A stretch of DNA of 64,000 bases from Inquilinus sp. Marseille-Q2685 (lineage in GTDB: Bacteria > Pseudomonadota > Alphaproteobacteria > DSM-16000 > Inquilinaceae). The notes under the pieces are model-generated. The model did not search any database. It saw nothing but the letters and a program-made list of their open reading frames with translations, and was not told where the DNA came from. The stretch covers positions 1-64,000 of the forward strand of contig NZ_CAKAKL010000009.1 in NCBI RefSeq assembly GCF_916619195.1, in the 5' to 3' direction. Below are positions 8,314 through 16,334 of this stretch, one piece after another. Position 1 is the first letter of the stretch. Each line of letters opens with the position of its first letter. The position numbers and the translations under genes were made by a program.

Positions 8314-9869
8314 GGGCGGATGTCGATCATATCCTCCAGCTTCGCGATCTCGAAATCCGAGATCAGCACGTCGATCCGCGCGGTCCAGCGGCCCGGCACC
8401 GGGACCACCAGCCCGTCGACCCGCCAGCTGCCGTCGCCGGCCCTGGCCGCCTTGCGCCGGATCGGCTCGATCCCGGCGCCGGGGTTGGACAGCACCAGCG
8501 TCACCTCCTTGGCGTCCAGCGGCCCGAAATCGCCGGTCATCACCACGATCGAGGCCGTGACCGGGCCGGCCCGGCCGGGGGTGACGGTCAGGTCGGCCAT
8601 CGCCGGGGCGGTGTGGATGTGGATCGCGGCCGGCCGGGCCTCGGCCTCCGCCAGGGCGCGCGGCGGCGGGGTGAAGCGCCAGGCCGCGGCCGCGGCGAAG
8701 ATCGCCAGCACCAGCGCCGTCTCGACCGCGGCCGAGCGGGCCAGGTGCCGGGCGGCCCGGCCGTCGCCGGCCTCGGCCGGGGCGGTCAGGCGCCAGCGGT
8801 TCAGCGCGGCCAGGCCGAACAGCGCCAGCAGCAGCGCCAGCTTGACGAGGAAGACGCAGCCATAGGCGGTGGGCCACAGGGCCGAGACACGGCCGAGCTG
8901 GATCACGGCCAGCAGGATGCCGGCCGCCGCCAGCGGCAGGACGGCGAAGGGGATGAGGGCGGAGAAGCGGCGCAGCGCCGCCGCGGCGTCCGGCCCGCCG
9001 GCGCGCAGATGCAGCCCCAGCGGCAGCAGCGCCCCGGCCCAGGCGGCGATGCCGACGGCGTGCAGGAACACGGCCGGACGGGTCAGGGCCTGCGGCGCGG
9101 CCGCGCCGGCATGGCCGCTGGCGGCCAGCGCCGTCCCGGTCGCGGCCAGGGCCAGCAGCGCGGCCGCCGCCGCGGCCCGGCCGCGGCGCAGCGCCAGCGC
9201 CGCGAGGCCGAGCGCCATGGCCAGGGCCGCCAGGGCGGCGGTGGCGCCGTAGCTGGTGCTGCAGCCGGTGGCCCAGGCGATGCGCCGGCCCAGCCCCGCC
9301 AGCGGCATCTCCAGCGCGTCCAGCCCCTGCAGCCCGACCGACAGCGGCGCCGCCGCCAAGCCCAGCAGCATCAGCACCACGGCGGCGCGGGCGGCGCCGC
9401 GCGGCAGGGGCGCGACCCAGGCCCGGAACGCCACCGCGCCGACGCCGAGGAACAGCGCGGCATAGAGGGCGATCCGGACCAGCCAGATCGCGGCCTGCAC
9501 CGGCCGGTCCGCGGTGTCCGCCGCCTGGGGCGGTGCCGCGCCGGGCGCGCCGATCGAGAACACGATGGAGCCGCCGACCGGGTGCCCGTCCTCCGACACC
9601 ACGCGCCAGCTCAGCACATGGGTGCCGTTTCCGAGGCCGGGCGGCGCCGGGATCACCAGCGTCGCATCCTCCAGCCGGGCGTCGGCCAGCGTCACGGCGG
9701 TGCCGTCCGGCCGGATCAGCCGCAGCACCAGGGGCGACACCGGCTCGTTGAAGCCCAGGCGGAAGCCGTCCGGCGCCGCCGCCAGCACCGCATTCTCCGC
9801 CGGCTCGGCCTGCACCAGCGAGGCGTGGGCCAGCGCCGCCTGCGGGGCGAGGAGGGCGAGCAGCAGCAC
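8310..9869 (-). CDS. CopC-CopD fusion with C-terminal YtkA/FixH-like domain
   Basis: Predicted copper-handling membrane protein of about 519 residues. Order: signal peptide; CopC domain starting at mature ALA-HASLVQAEPAENAVL with the N-terminal His used in CopC copper sites; about eight membrane spans of a CopD domain (ALYAALFLGVGA to LFGLAALNRW); then a periplasmic YtkA/FixH-like beta domain near the C-terminus. The start is uncertain: GTG 9869 gives a short uncharged signal peptide, no better ATG is in frame, and the frame runs open through the palindromic repeat at 9894-10028, which sits exactly where the leader should be. Last gene of the copper operon. Family role: copper import or resistance. 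Confidence 0.8.
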   Translation of the reverse strand: MLLLALLAPQAALAHASLVQAEPAENAVLAAAPDGFRLGFNEPVSPLVLRLIRPDGTAVTLADARLEDATLVIPAPPGLGNGTHVLSWRVVSEDGHPVGGSIVFSIGAPGAAPPQAADTADRPVQAAIWLVRIALYAALFLGVGAVAFRAWVAPLPRGAARAAVVLMLLGLAAAPLSVGLQGLDALEMPLAGLGRRIAWATGCSTSYGATAALAALAMALGLAALALRRGRAAAAAALLALAATGTALAASGHAGAAAPQALTRPAVFLHAVGIAAWAGALLPLGLHLRAGGPDAAAALRRFSALIPFAVLPLAAAGILLAVIQLGRVSALWPTAYGCVFLVKLALLLALFGLAALNRWRLTAPAEAGDGRAARHLARSAAVETALVLAIFAAAAAWRFTPPPRALAEAEARPAAIHIHTAPAMADLTVTPGRAGPVTASIVVMTGDFGPLDAKEVTLVLSNPGAGIEPIRRKAARAGDGSWRVDGLVVPVPGRWTARIDVLISDFEIAKLEDMIDIRP

Positions 9870-9893
9870 CAGCCAGGCGAGGTAGCGCTCCGA

Positions 9894-10028
9894 TTGCCTC
9901 TCCCGCCTGGCGGGAGAGGTCGGGCTCGCGCAGCGAGCCCGGGTGAGGGCTGGCCCAGGCCTCGACAAACGCCCCTCACCCGGAGCCGCTGGCGCGGCTC
10001 CGACCTCTCCCGCAAGCGGGAGAGGCAA
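9894..10028. repeat. Nested palindromic repeat in the copper operon
   Basis: A 135-bp element bounded by 13-bp inverted arms (TTGCCTCTCCCGC at 9894-9906 and its complement at 10016-10028). Inside are further hairpins: CTCTCCCGC-CTGGCGGGAGAG, GGGCTCGC-GCA-GCGAGCCC and GGAGCCGC-TGGC-GCGGCTCC. It separates the YcnI gene from the CopCD fusion. It resembles the dispersed palindromes at 25738, 31254 and 57309. Confidence 0.75.
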
Positions 10029-10072
10029 CCCTATGGTCGGGCGAGGTCTGGCCACTTCGGAGGCTCTACAGG

Positions 10073-10591
10073 TCACCTCTTCGGCAGCAGCTTGAGGCCC
10101 GGCGCCGGGGTCTCGTAGTCGTCGGCGTCCTTGCCTTCGGCCGGGATCTCGATCCAGCGGTCGACCCCCGCCTCGCATTCCTGCACCACCGGGAAGTACA
10201 GATGCGCCCCCGGCGTCAGCCCGGCGGTCAGATAGCCGCGGAAGACGAACTCGTCGTAGAATTCGTCCGGCAGCCTGCCGCCGCTCCACACCACCTCCTT
10301 CACGCCCTCGCTCGTGGGCGTGCCGTAATAGTCGTAGGACGCGGCGTATTTGCCCTTCACCGTCTCCAGGGTCCAGCCGGGCTTGGGCATCGGCTTGACC
10401 GCGATCACCCCCTCGGGGATCTGGACGCGGATCCTGACGGTGGGCGAGCCCTCGCAGCCGTGCGGCACGCGCAGCACCGCCTTGTAGGTGGCGCCGACCG
10501 GCGCCTCCTGCGTCTCCAGCGTGACATGGGCGAAGGCGGGGGCGGCGGCGAGGGCCACCAGCGCAAACGCCGGAATGAACGACTTCAGCAT
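10073..10591 (-). CDS. YcnI-like copper metallochaperone (DUF1775)
   Basis: Secreted protein of 172 residues. Signal peptide of about 21 residues (LVALAAAPAFA), so the mature chain starts with His (HVTLETQEAPVG), the residue used in the histidine-brace copper site of YcnI/DUF1775 proteins. The core has VPHGCEGSPTVRIRVQIPEGV, PKPGWTLE and YDEFVFRG, all typical of the family. It lies between Sco and the CopCD fusion, as in other ycnI-ycnJ pairs, so it probably delivers copper to the CopCD protein. ATG 10591 is preceded by a GGAGACGC Shine-Dalgarno. Confidence 0.9.
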   Translation of the reverse strand: MLKSFIPAFALVALAAAPAFAHVTLETQEAPVGATYKAVLRVPHGCEGSPTVRIRVQIPEGVIAVKPMPKPGWTLETVKGKYAASYDYYGTPTSEGVKEVVWSGGRLPDEFYDEFVFRGYLTAGLTPGAHLYFPVVQECEAGVDRWIEIPAEGKDADDYETPAPGLKLLPKR

Positions 10592-10645
10592 GATGCGTCT
10601 CCAGGTCGCCGGCCCGGCCGGCGACGGTCGAAAAGGGGAATGGGG

Positions 10646-11248
10646 TCAGGCGCCGGCGATCAGGCGGCGCAGCGCGGCCAGCCGCTCCGGCTCGGGCGTG
10701 CCGTAGGCGATGGTGTCGGTGAAGCGGCCCTCGGCATCCATCAGATAGACCATGGCCGAATGGTCCATGGTGTAGTCGCCGTCGCCGGTCGGCACCTTGC
10801 GCCAGTACACCCGGTAGGACTTGGCCACGGCCGCGATCTCGTCCGGCGTGCCGGTCAGCCCGGTGATGCGGCGATCGAAAGACTGCAGGTAGTCCCGCAG
10901 CATCTCCGGCCGGTCGCGCTCCGGGTCGACGGTCACGAACAGCACGCGCAGCCGGTCGGCGTCGGGGCCCAGGGCCTCGAGCGCCTGCGACATCTCCCAC
11001 AGCGTGGTGGGGCAGATCTCCGGGCAATGGGTGAAGCCGAAGAACACGGCGAAGGGCCGGCCCTTCAGGTCGGCGTCGCTCAGCGTCGCCCCGGTCTGGT
11101 CGGTCAGCCGGAACGGGCCGCCCGGCAGCGCGCCGGACACCACCGGCCGGGTCGCCGGGTCCTTGGAATAGACCAGCAGGAAGCCGGCGCCCCCCACCAG
11201 GATGGCGGCGACGGCCAGCAGCACCGGCACCAGGATGCGGGGGCGCAT
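10646..11248 (-). CDS. SCO1/SenC-family copper chaperone
   Basis: Membrane-anchored thioredoxin-fold protein, 200 residues. One N-terminal span (about 5-27) is followed by the Sco fold. Copper ligands are visible: CPEIC in FFGFTHCPEICPTTL (CxxxC) and the distal His in YTMDHSAMVYLMD. Known role of the family is CuA insertion or thiol redox in cytochrome c oxidase assembly. The gene directly follows the PCuAC gene (1-nt gap), a common functional pair. Confidence in family is high; whether it serves oxidase or nitrous-oxide reductase cannot be read here. Confidence 0.93.
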   Translation of the reverse strand: MRPRILVPVLLAVAAILVGGAGFLLVYSKDPATRPVVSGALPGGPFRLTDQTGATLSDADLKGRPFAVFFGFTHCPEICPTTLWEMSQALEALGPDADRLRVLFVTVDPERDRPEMLRDYLQSFDRRITGLTGTPDEIAAVAKSYRVYWRKVPTGDGDYTMDHSAMVYLMDAEGRFTDTIAYGTPEPERLAALRRLIAGA

Positions 11249-11249
11249 C

Positions 11250-11735
11250 TCAATGCCCCGCCCCGGTCGAGCCGATGGCCTGGACGTCGAAGGTGACGGC
11301 GACGGTGCCGGCCTTCTCGAAGGTCATCGTGCCGGCGAAGCTCTCGCCCGCCTTCAGCGGCCGCTTCAGCTCCAGCAGCATCAGGTGGTAGCCGCCGGGC
11401 GCCAGGGCGGCGCTGCCGTTGGCCGGAACGGGCACGCCGCCCTCGACCGGCCGCATGGTCATGACGCCGTCCTTGACGGCCATCTCGTGGATCTCGACCC
11501 GGCCGGCGACCTCGGCGGTGACCGAGACCAGCCGGTCCGGCTCCGGCCCGTCGTTGCGGATCTCGGCATAGCCGCCGCCGACCTTCGCGGCCGGCGGCGT
11601 GGCCCGGGCCCAGGGGTGGACCACCTCGATCGGACCGGACTTGAACTCGTGCGCGGCGGCCGGGCCGAGGGCCAGCAGGGCCAGGGCGGCGGCGACAACG
11701 GCAGGGCGCAGGCGCGCCATCGCGGACAGGGACAT
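11250..11735 (-). CDS. PCu(A)C periplasmic copper chaperone
   Basis: 161-residue periplasmic protein. Start at ATG 11735 (MSLSAMARLRPAVV), supported by GGAG 8 nt upstream; the longer open frame upstream is Pro/Arg-rich noise. Signal peptide ends ...GPAAA-HEF. The PCuAC copper motif H(M)x10Mx21HxM is visible as EIHEMAVKDGVMTMRPV followed by GGYHLMLLEL. Delivers Cu(I) to the CuA site of cytochrome oxidase together with Sco. Located directly upstream of the sco gene in the same operon. Confidence 0.93.
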   Translation of the reverse strand: MSLSAMARLRPAVVAAALALLALGPAAAHEFKSGPIEVVHPWARATPPAAKVGGGYAEIRNDGPEPDRLVSVTAEVAGRVEIHEMAVKDGVMTMRPVEGGVPVPANGSAALAPGGYHLMLLELKRPLKAGESFAGTMTFEKAGTVAVTFDVQAIGSTGAGH

Positions 11736-11829
11736 GGGATCTGCTCCAGGCTGGGCCGGGCGGCGCGTCTCTGGCGCCGGGATCCGGCCGTGAACCGACT
11801 TGGACCCGCCGGCGGCGGGCCCGGCTGGA

Positions 11830-12216
11830 TCAGGCCTGGGCGGGGGGTGCTCGCGGGTTGGCCGGCGACCGCTGCGGCGCGGCCGCGACCGGGGCCAGGG
11901 GCAGGGGCGCGGGCTCGGTCCGGCCGGCCAGATGCGGCACCAGCAGCACCGCGACGAAGGCCGGCACCGGCGCGCCGCTGAACATGCTGCAGCCGGTGGT
12001 GCAGCAATCGGGCAGGTGCGGATGGCCGGCCGGCAGGTCCTGGCGGGCGGGGACCGTCCCGTCATCGGTGCGGCAGAGGGCGGAGAGCGGGTCGAATGCC
12101 GCCGGCGCGGCGCTGGCGCCGATGGCGAGGCCGCCGAGGATGGCCTGGACGAACAGCAGATAGGCCGCGCCGAGCGCGACCCACGATGCCCGTTTCCGTG
12201 CCCATCTCAAGCGCAC
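11830..12216 (-). CDS. DUF2946-type membrane protein, first gene of the copper operon
   Basis: 128-residue protein with a basic N-terminus, one hydrophobic span (about 12-32), a Cys/His segment (GHPHLPDCCTTGCSMF, residues about 64-79) and a second hydrophobic stretch, then a Pro/Ala tail. The HxPDCC...C pattern and size match the DUF2946 family, small proteins often next to PCuAC, Sco or copper genes. Metal binding by the Cys/His cluster is an inference. It is 94 nt upstream of the PCuAC gene and probably starts the operon. No function has been proven for the family that I know of. Confidence 0.75.
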   Translation of the reverse strand: MRLRWARKRASWVALGAAYLLFVQAILGGLAIGASAAPAAFDPLSALCRTDDGTVPARQDLPAGHPHLPDCCTTGCSMFSGAPVPAFVAVLLVPHLAGRTEPAPLPLAPVAAAPQRSPANPRAPPAQA

Positions 12217-12303
12217 GTGCCAGTGCTCCCCCTTCGTCCCGGCCGGGATATCACGGCCGCGGCCGGGCGCAAACCCGGCCGGTCTGCGACATGGTGCCCG
12301 TAT

Positions 12304-13068
12304 TCAGCCCTTGAAGCCACGGGCCAGCGCGTCGGCGTTGCGGGCCAGGAGGCCGAGATCGGTGCCGACGGCGACGAAGCGGTAGCCCCAGTCGAGATAG
12401 CGCCGGGCCTCGGCCTCGACGGAGGTGAGAATCCCGGCCGGCTTGCCGATCGCGGCCAGGCGCCGGGCCGCGTCCTGGATCGCGGCCTGCACCTCCGGGT
12501 GCTGGGAATTGCCGATATGGCCCAGCGAGGCCGACAGGTCGGACGGGCCGATGAACACGCCGTCGACGCCGTCGACAGAGGCGATCTCCTCGATCCGCGC
12601 CAGCGCCTCGCCGGTCTCGACCTGCACCAGCACGCAGATCTCCGAGTCGGCCGTCTTCAGATAGTCCGTCACCCGGCCGTAATGGCTGCCGCGGCCGCTG
12701 GTGGTGATGCCGCGGATGCCGGCCGGCGGATAGCGGCAGGCGGCCACGGCGCGGCGCGCCTCCTCGGCGTTCTGGACGAAGGGGATCAAGAGGGCCTGGG
12801 CGCCGATGTCGAGGATGCGCTTGATCAGCACCGGGTCGTTCCAGGCCGGCCGCACGATGCCCGTGGCCGTGCCGCGCGCCGCCGCCTGCAGCTGCGACAG
12901 CAGGCCCGGCAGGTCGTTCGGCGAATGCTCGGTGTCGAACAGGATCCAGTCGAAGCCGCTGTCGGCGACGATCTCTGCGACGATGTTGCTGCACAGGCTG
13001 CTCCACAGCCCGATCTGGGTCTGCCCCGCGGCCAGCGCCGCCTTGAACCGGTTGCGGTCGAGTTCCAT
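12304..13068 (-). CDS. HpcH/HpaI-family aldolase
   Basis: Class II pyruvate aldolase of the HpaI type, 254 residues, a TIM barrel that cleaves or forms 2-keto-3-deoxy acids. Start at ATG 13068 (MELDRNRFKAAL) with AAGGACG 6 nt upstream. Motifs: LWSSLCSNIVAEIVADSGFDW, LFDTEHSPND, VQVETGEALARIEEI with the metal-binding Glu, and GVDGVFIGPSDLSASLG with the metal-binding Asp. The true substrate cannot be told; annotated relatives include 4-hydroxy-2-oxoheptanedioate and 2-keto-3-deoxy-L-rhamnonate aldolases. No pathway partners are adjacent. Confidence 0.88.
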   Translation of the reverse strand: MELDRNRFKAALAAGQTQIGLWSSLCSNIVAEIVADSGFDWILFDTEHSPNDLPGLLSQLQAAARGTATGIVRPAWNDPVLIKRILDIGAQALLIPFVQNAEEARRAVAACRYPPAGIRGITTSGRGSHYGRVTDYLKTADSEICVLVQVETGEALARIEEIASVDGVDGVFIGPSDLSASLGHIGNSQHPEVQAAIQDAARRLAAIGKPAGILTSVEAEARRYLDWGYRFVAVGTDLGLLARNADALARGFKG

Positions 13069-13099
13069 CGGTCGTCCTTCCGTCATCCGCCGTCGTCGA

Positions 13100-13891
13100 T
13101 CAGGCTCGCCGCGCCTCGCAGCGGCGGATCGCCGAGATGTCGCCCCGGATCTCCACCTTGCCCTGCGCCGCCAGCTGGCGCAGCCGCCAGAAGCAGAAGG
13201 CGTCGGTGGCGAAGAAGCCGGTGATCGTGCCCATCGGCCGGCCGACCGCGCGGCCGGCCGGCATCCAGTCATCGCCGACCGCCGCCAGGATCTCCGGGTC
13301 ATGCGCGTCGATCGGGTGGGTGGTGATGGTGCCGTCGCGGTGGTGGCGCAGGCCGCCGCTGTCGGCGCGCAGCCGCTCCCACTCCGCCGCCAGCGCCGCC
13401 CGCCGGTCCGCCGGCACGGGGCGTCCGCCCGCCTCGGCCGCCGGCACGCGCCGCCGCTCCAGCATCGCCACGGCGGTCATGCCGTCGCCGCGGCGATCGT
13501 CCGGCGCGACCGCGACCTCCCGCACCGGCAGCGCGGCGTCGCGCAGCGCCCACAGCGCCCGGCGCAGCATCAGCTGCTCGGCGGCGCCGTTGCCGTGCCA
13601 GATGACGAAGGCCTCGGCCGCCTCCGGCAGGTCCCGCAGCGCCGCCGCCTCCGCCGCCAGCTGGTCGACGAACGCCCCGCCGGTCTCGATCGCCTTGCGG
13701 TCCTCGTCCGGGAACACCGCGTGCCAGAAGGCGGCTCGGGCGTCGGGCCGGTCGCTGTCGACATCGCCCAGCGGCCCCACCGCCAGGTCGTCGCGCAGGA
13801 TCTGCACCGCGGTTTCGGGCAGGGCCAGCCCGGCGCGGATCACCTCGGCGGCGCTGTCGCCGCAGCACAGATGCAGCACGGGAACGGACAT
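13100..13891 (-). CDS. DUF1835/DUF3658 domain protein
   Basis: Cytoplasmic protein, 263 residues, no signal or membrane span. N-terminal DUF1835 pattern HLCCGDSAAEVIRAGL followed by ILRDDLAVGPLGDVDS and FVIWHGNGAAEQLMLRRAL; C-terminal part (about 175-255) matches the DUF3658 type (HDPEILAAVGDDWMPAGRAVG). Family function is unknown. It sits upstream of the HpaI aldolase on the same strand with a 31-nt gap, which may simply be chance. Confidence 0.75.
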   Translation of the reverse strand: MSVPVLHLCCGDSAAEVIRAGLALPETAVQILRDDLAVGPLGDVDSDRPDARAAFWHAVFPDEDRKAIETGGAFVDQLAAEAAALRDLPEAAEAFVIWHGNGAAEQLMLRRALWALRDAALPVREVAVAPDDRRGDGMTAVAMLERRRVPAAEAGGRPVPADRRAALAAEWERLRADSGGLRHHRDGTITTHPIDAHDPEILAAVGDDWMPAGRAVGRPMGTITGFFATDAFCFWRLRQLAAQGKVEIRGDISAIRRCEARRA

Positions 13892-13959
13892 CGCGGGTCC
13901 TCCGGATCGGATCCGGGACTATAGCAACCCGGGCGCGGCGGCACAGTGCGGCAAGGGGC

Positions 13960-15426
13960 CTAAGAGGCGGCCGGCTCGGCCTCGCGCGATGTTTCCGCCG
14001 CGGGCGGCGTGCGTAGCAGCACCGCGCCCAGCACCGCCGCCAGCGCGGCGAAGCAGGCCCCGGCCAGGAAGGCGGCCTGATAGCCGCCGACCAGCGCCGC
14101 CGGCGTCCCGGCGCCGGCCGCCAGCAGCCCGCCGGTGCGCGATGCCGCCAGGCTGGCCAGGATGGCCAGACCCAGCGCCCCGCCCATCATGAAGGCGGTG
14201 TTGACCATGCCGGAGGCGAGGCCGGAATCGGTCGGCGCCACCTCGCTCATCGCCGCCAGCAGCACCGGGTTCAGCGCCATGCCGCAGCCGAGGCCGAGCA
14301 GCAGCATGCCGGGCAGCACATGCAGGGCGAAGCGGCCCTCCACCGGGGCCCAGGCGAACAGCGCCAGACCGGCCGCGGCCAGCAGCAGCCCGATCACGAT
14401 CGGCAGGCGGATGCCGAAGCGCATCACGAGCCTGGCAGAAAGGCCGAGCGAGAAGGCCGCCATGATCAGATTGGCCGGCAGGAAGGCGAGGCCGACCTCC
14501 ATCGGACCGTAGTCCAGCACCTGCTGCATGTAGAGGGCCGACAGGAAGAACCAAGCGAACATCGCGGCGGCCCACAGCATGCCGATGACGCTGGCGACGG
14601 CCAGGCTGTGCCGGCGGAACAGGCCCAGCGGCATCAGGGGCACGGCCACCCGGGTCTCGATCGCCAGGAACGCGATCAGCAGGACCACGGCCGCGGCCAG
14701 CAGGCCGAGCGTCCGGGGGGAGGTCCAGCCCACCTCGTTGCCGTTCACGACGGCGTAGACCGCCAGCATCATCGCCGCGGTCACGGTCACCGCTCCGGCG
14801 ATGTCGAGATGCCGGGCCGCCTCGTTGCGGCCGCCCGCCGGCAGCAGCATGAGCGACAGGGCGAAGACCGCGGCGCCGATCGGCAGGTTGATCAGGAAGA
14901 TCCAGTGCCAGCTCAGCCAGCCGGTCAGGAGGCCGCCCAGCAGCACGCCGATGCTGCCGCCGCCGGCGGCGACGAAGCCGTAGACGCCCATCGCCTTGGC
15001 TCTATCCGCCGGCTCGGTGAACAGGTCCATGATCAGCGACAGCGCGACGGCGGAGACGACGGCGCCGCCCAGCCCCTGCACCGCCCGGGCGGCGACCAGG
15101 ACGCCCTGGCTGCCGGACAGGCCGCAGGCCAGCGACGCCAGGGTGAACCCGGCGAGGCCGATCAGAAACAGCCGGCGGTGGCCGAACAGGTCGCCCAGCC
15201 GGCCGCCCAGCAGCAGGAAGCCGCCGAAGGTCAGCATGTAGCCGTTCACCACCCAGGCGAGGGCCGATTCGGTGAAGCCGAGATCCGCCTTGATCGAGGG
15301 CAGGGCCACGTTCACCACGGTCGTGTCCAGCACGATCATCAGCACGCCGAGGCACAGCACGGCCAGCGCCAGCCAGCGCCCGTCCCGATGCGCCGCCGAT
15401 GGAGACTCGGCTCGGCGGTCCGTCAT
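13960..15426 (-). CDS. DHA2-family MFS drug/H+ antiporter
   Basis: Inner-membrane transporter of the EmrB/QacA (14-span) type, 488 residues. The diagnostic motif LDTTVVNVALPSIKADLG is in the first span (about 33-50), with the WVVNGYMLTFGGFLLLGGRLGDLFGHRR motif A region after it and RAVQGLGGAVVSAVALSLI further on. Cytoplasmic N- and C-termini are charged and poorly structured. Substrate unknown. A glutathione S-transferase gene lies 74 nt upstream on the same strand, so the two may be co-expressed. Confidence 0.9.
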   Translation of the reverse strand: MTDRRAESPSAAHRDGRWLALAVLCLGVLMIVLDTTVVNVALPSIKADLGFTESALAWVVNGYMLTFGGFLLLGGRLGDLFGHRRLFLIGLAGFTLASLACGLSGSQGVLVAARAVQGLGGAVVSAVALSLIMDLFTEPADRAKAMGVYGFVAAGGGSIGVLLGGLLTGWLSWHWIFLINLPIGAAVFALSLMLLPAGGRNEAARHLDIAGAVTVTAAMMLAVYAVVNGNEVGWTSPRTLGLLAAAVVLLIAFLAIETRVAVPLMPLGLFRRHSLAVASVIGMLWAAAMFAWFFLSALYMQQVLDYGPMEVGLAFLPANLIMAAFSLGLSARLVMRFGIRLPIVIGLLLAAAGLALFAWAPVEGRFALHVLPGMLLLGLGCGMALNPVLLAAMSEVAPTDSGLASGMVNTAFMMGGALGLAILASLAASRTGGLLAAGAGTPAALVGGYQAAFLAGACFAALAAVLGAVLLRTPPAAETSREAEPAAS

Positions 15427-15500
15427 GGCGTTCTCCCTCGCTGTGCGGTGCGGCCGGCTGATCGGCCCGGGGCGCGGCCCCCGGCGCCGGGCCGCCGGCG

Positions 15501-16085
15501 TCAGATCAGCCCCTCGTGCCGCAGCGCCAGCTGCACCGCCGGCCGGGCCTCCACCCGGTCGAGATAGGCCGGCAGCGGGTCCGGCAACGGCAGCTTCAGG
15601 TCCCTGGCCCAGCGCAGCATGACGTAGAGATAGGCGTCGGCGACGCTCATCTCCCGGCCGAACAGATAGTCGCCGGGCAGCCGCTCGGCGATGTAGGCGA
15701 AGCGCTGCGCCGCCACCCCGTCGACGATCTCCTTCTCCTGGTCGCTGATCGGGAAGATCGACCGGATCAGCAGCTTGTGCAGCTCGGCGCCGATGAAGCT
15801 CAGCATCTCGGCCAGCCGGACGCGGCCCAGCTCGCCGCCCGGTGCCAGCTGCGGCGCGCGCTCGGCCACCCAGGTCAGGATCGCGGCGTTCTCGGTCAGC
15901 ACCGTGCCGTCGTCCAGCACCAGCGCCGGGATGTAGCCCTTCGGGTTGACCTTGGTGAAATCGTCGCCCGATTCGGTCCGCCGGGTCGGGATGTCGACGC
16001 GGATCCGCTCGAACTCCAGCCCGGCCTCGTGCAGGGCGATGTGGTCGGCCAGGCTGCAGGCGCCGGGGGCGAGATACAGTTTCAT
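15501..16085 (-). CDS. Glutathione S-transferase, beta-like
   Basis: 194-residue cytosolic GST. N-terminal thioredoxin-like domain begins MKLYLAPGACSLADHIAL, with the Cys of bacterial beta-class GSTs at position 10, cis-Pro region KGYIPALVLDDG and the glutathione-binding LTENAAIL. The C-terminal all-alpha domain follows from about residue 85 (GREMSVADAYLYVMLRW is the N-capping/hydrophobic staple region). Activates glutathione for conjugation or thiol chemistry. Substrate not predictable. Confidence 0.92.
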   Translation of the reverse strand: MKLYLAPGACSLADHIALHEAGLEFERIRVDIPTRRTESGDDFTKVNPKGYIPALVLDDGTVLTENAAILTWVAERAPQLAPGGELGRVRLAEMLSFIGAELHKLLIRSIFPISDQEKEIVDGVAAQRFAYIAERLPGDYLFGREMSVADAYLYVMLRWARDLKLPLPDPLPAYLDRVEARPAVQLALRHEGLI

Positions 16086-16334
16086 CGCGACAGCCTCCTC
16101 GATGGGCGGGCCGGCGGCGCGCCGAAGCGGCGCTCGGCGGTGAAGCTCCCGTGCCGCAAGGATCGTTCGCCCATGGCGTTCCCTCCCGGTGCGGCGTTAT
16201 TGCTTAAGCGAGAAGTTGAGTATCATGGCAGCCGGGCGGAGACAAGGCGGCCGCCGGCGGTTTTGACCTGGACAGCAGCGGCGCGGTAGAAGCAGCCCCT
16301 TCCGGTTTCTCATCACAACATCTCCGGTCGTTCG

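Noticed and set aside
8310-11027. One 905-residue protein covering the copper genes on the minus strand
   Set aside because: The frame only belongs to a gene up to about 9869; the rest is a shadow of YcnI and Sco, whose own frames carry signal peptides and copper motifs.
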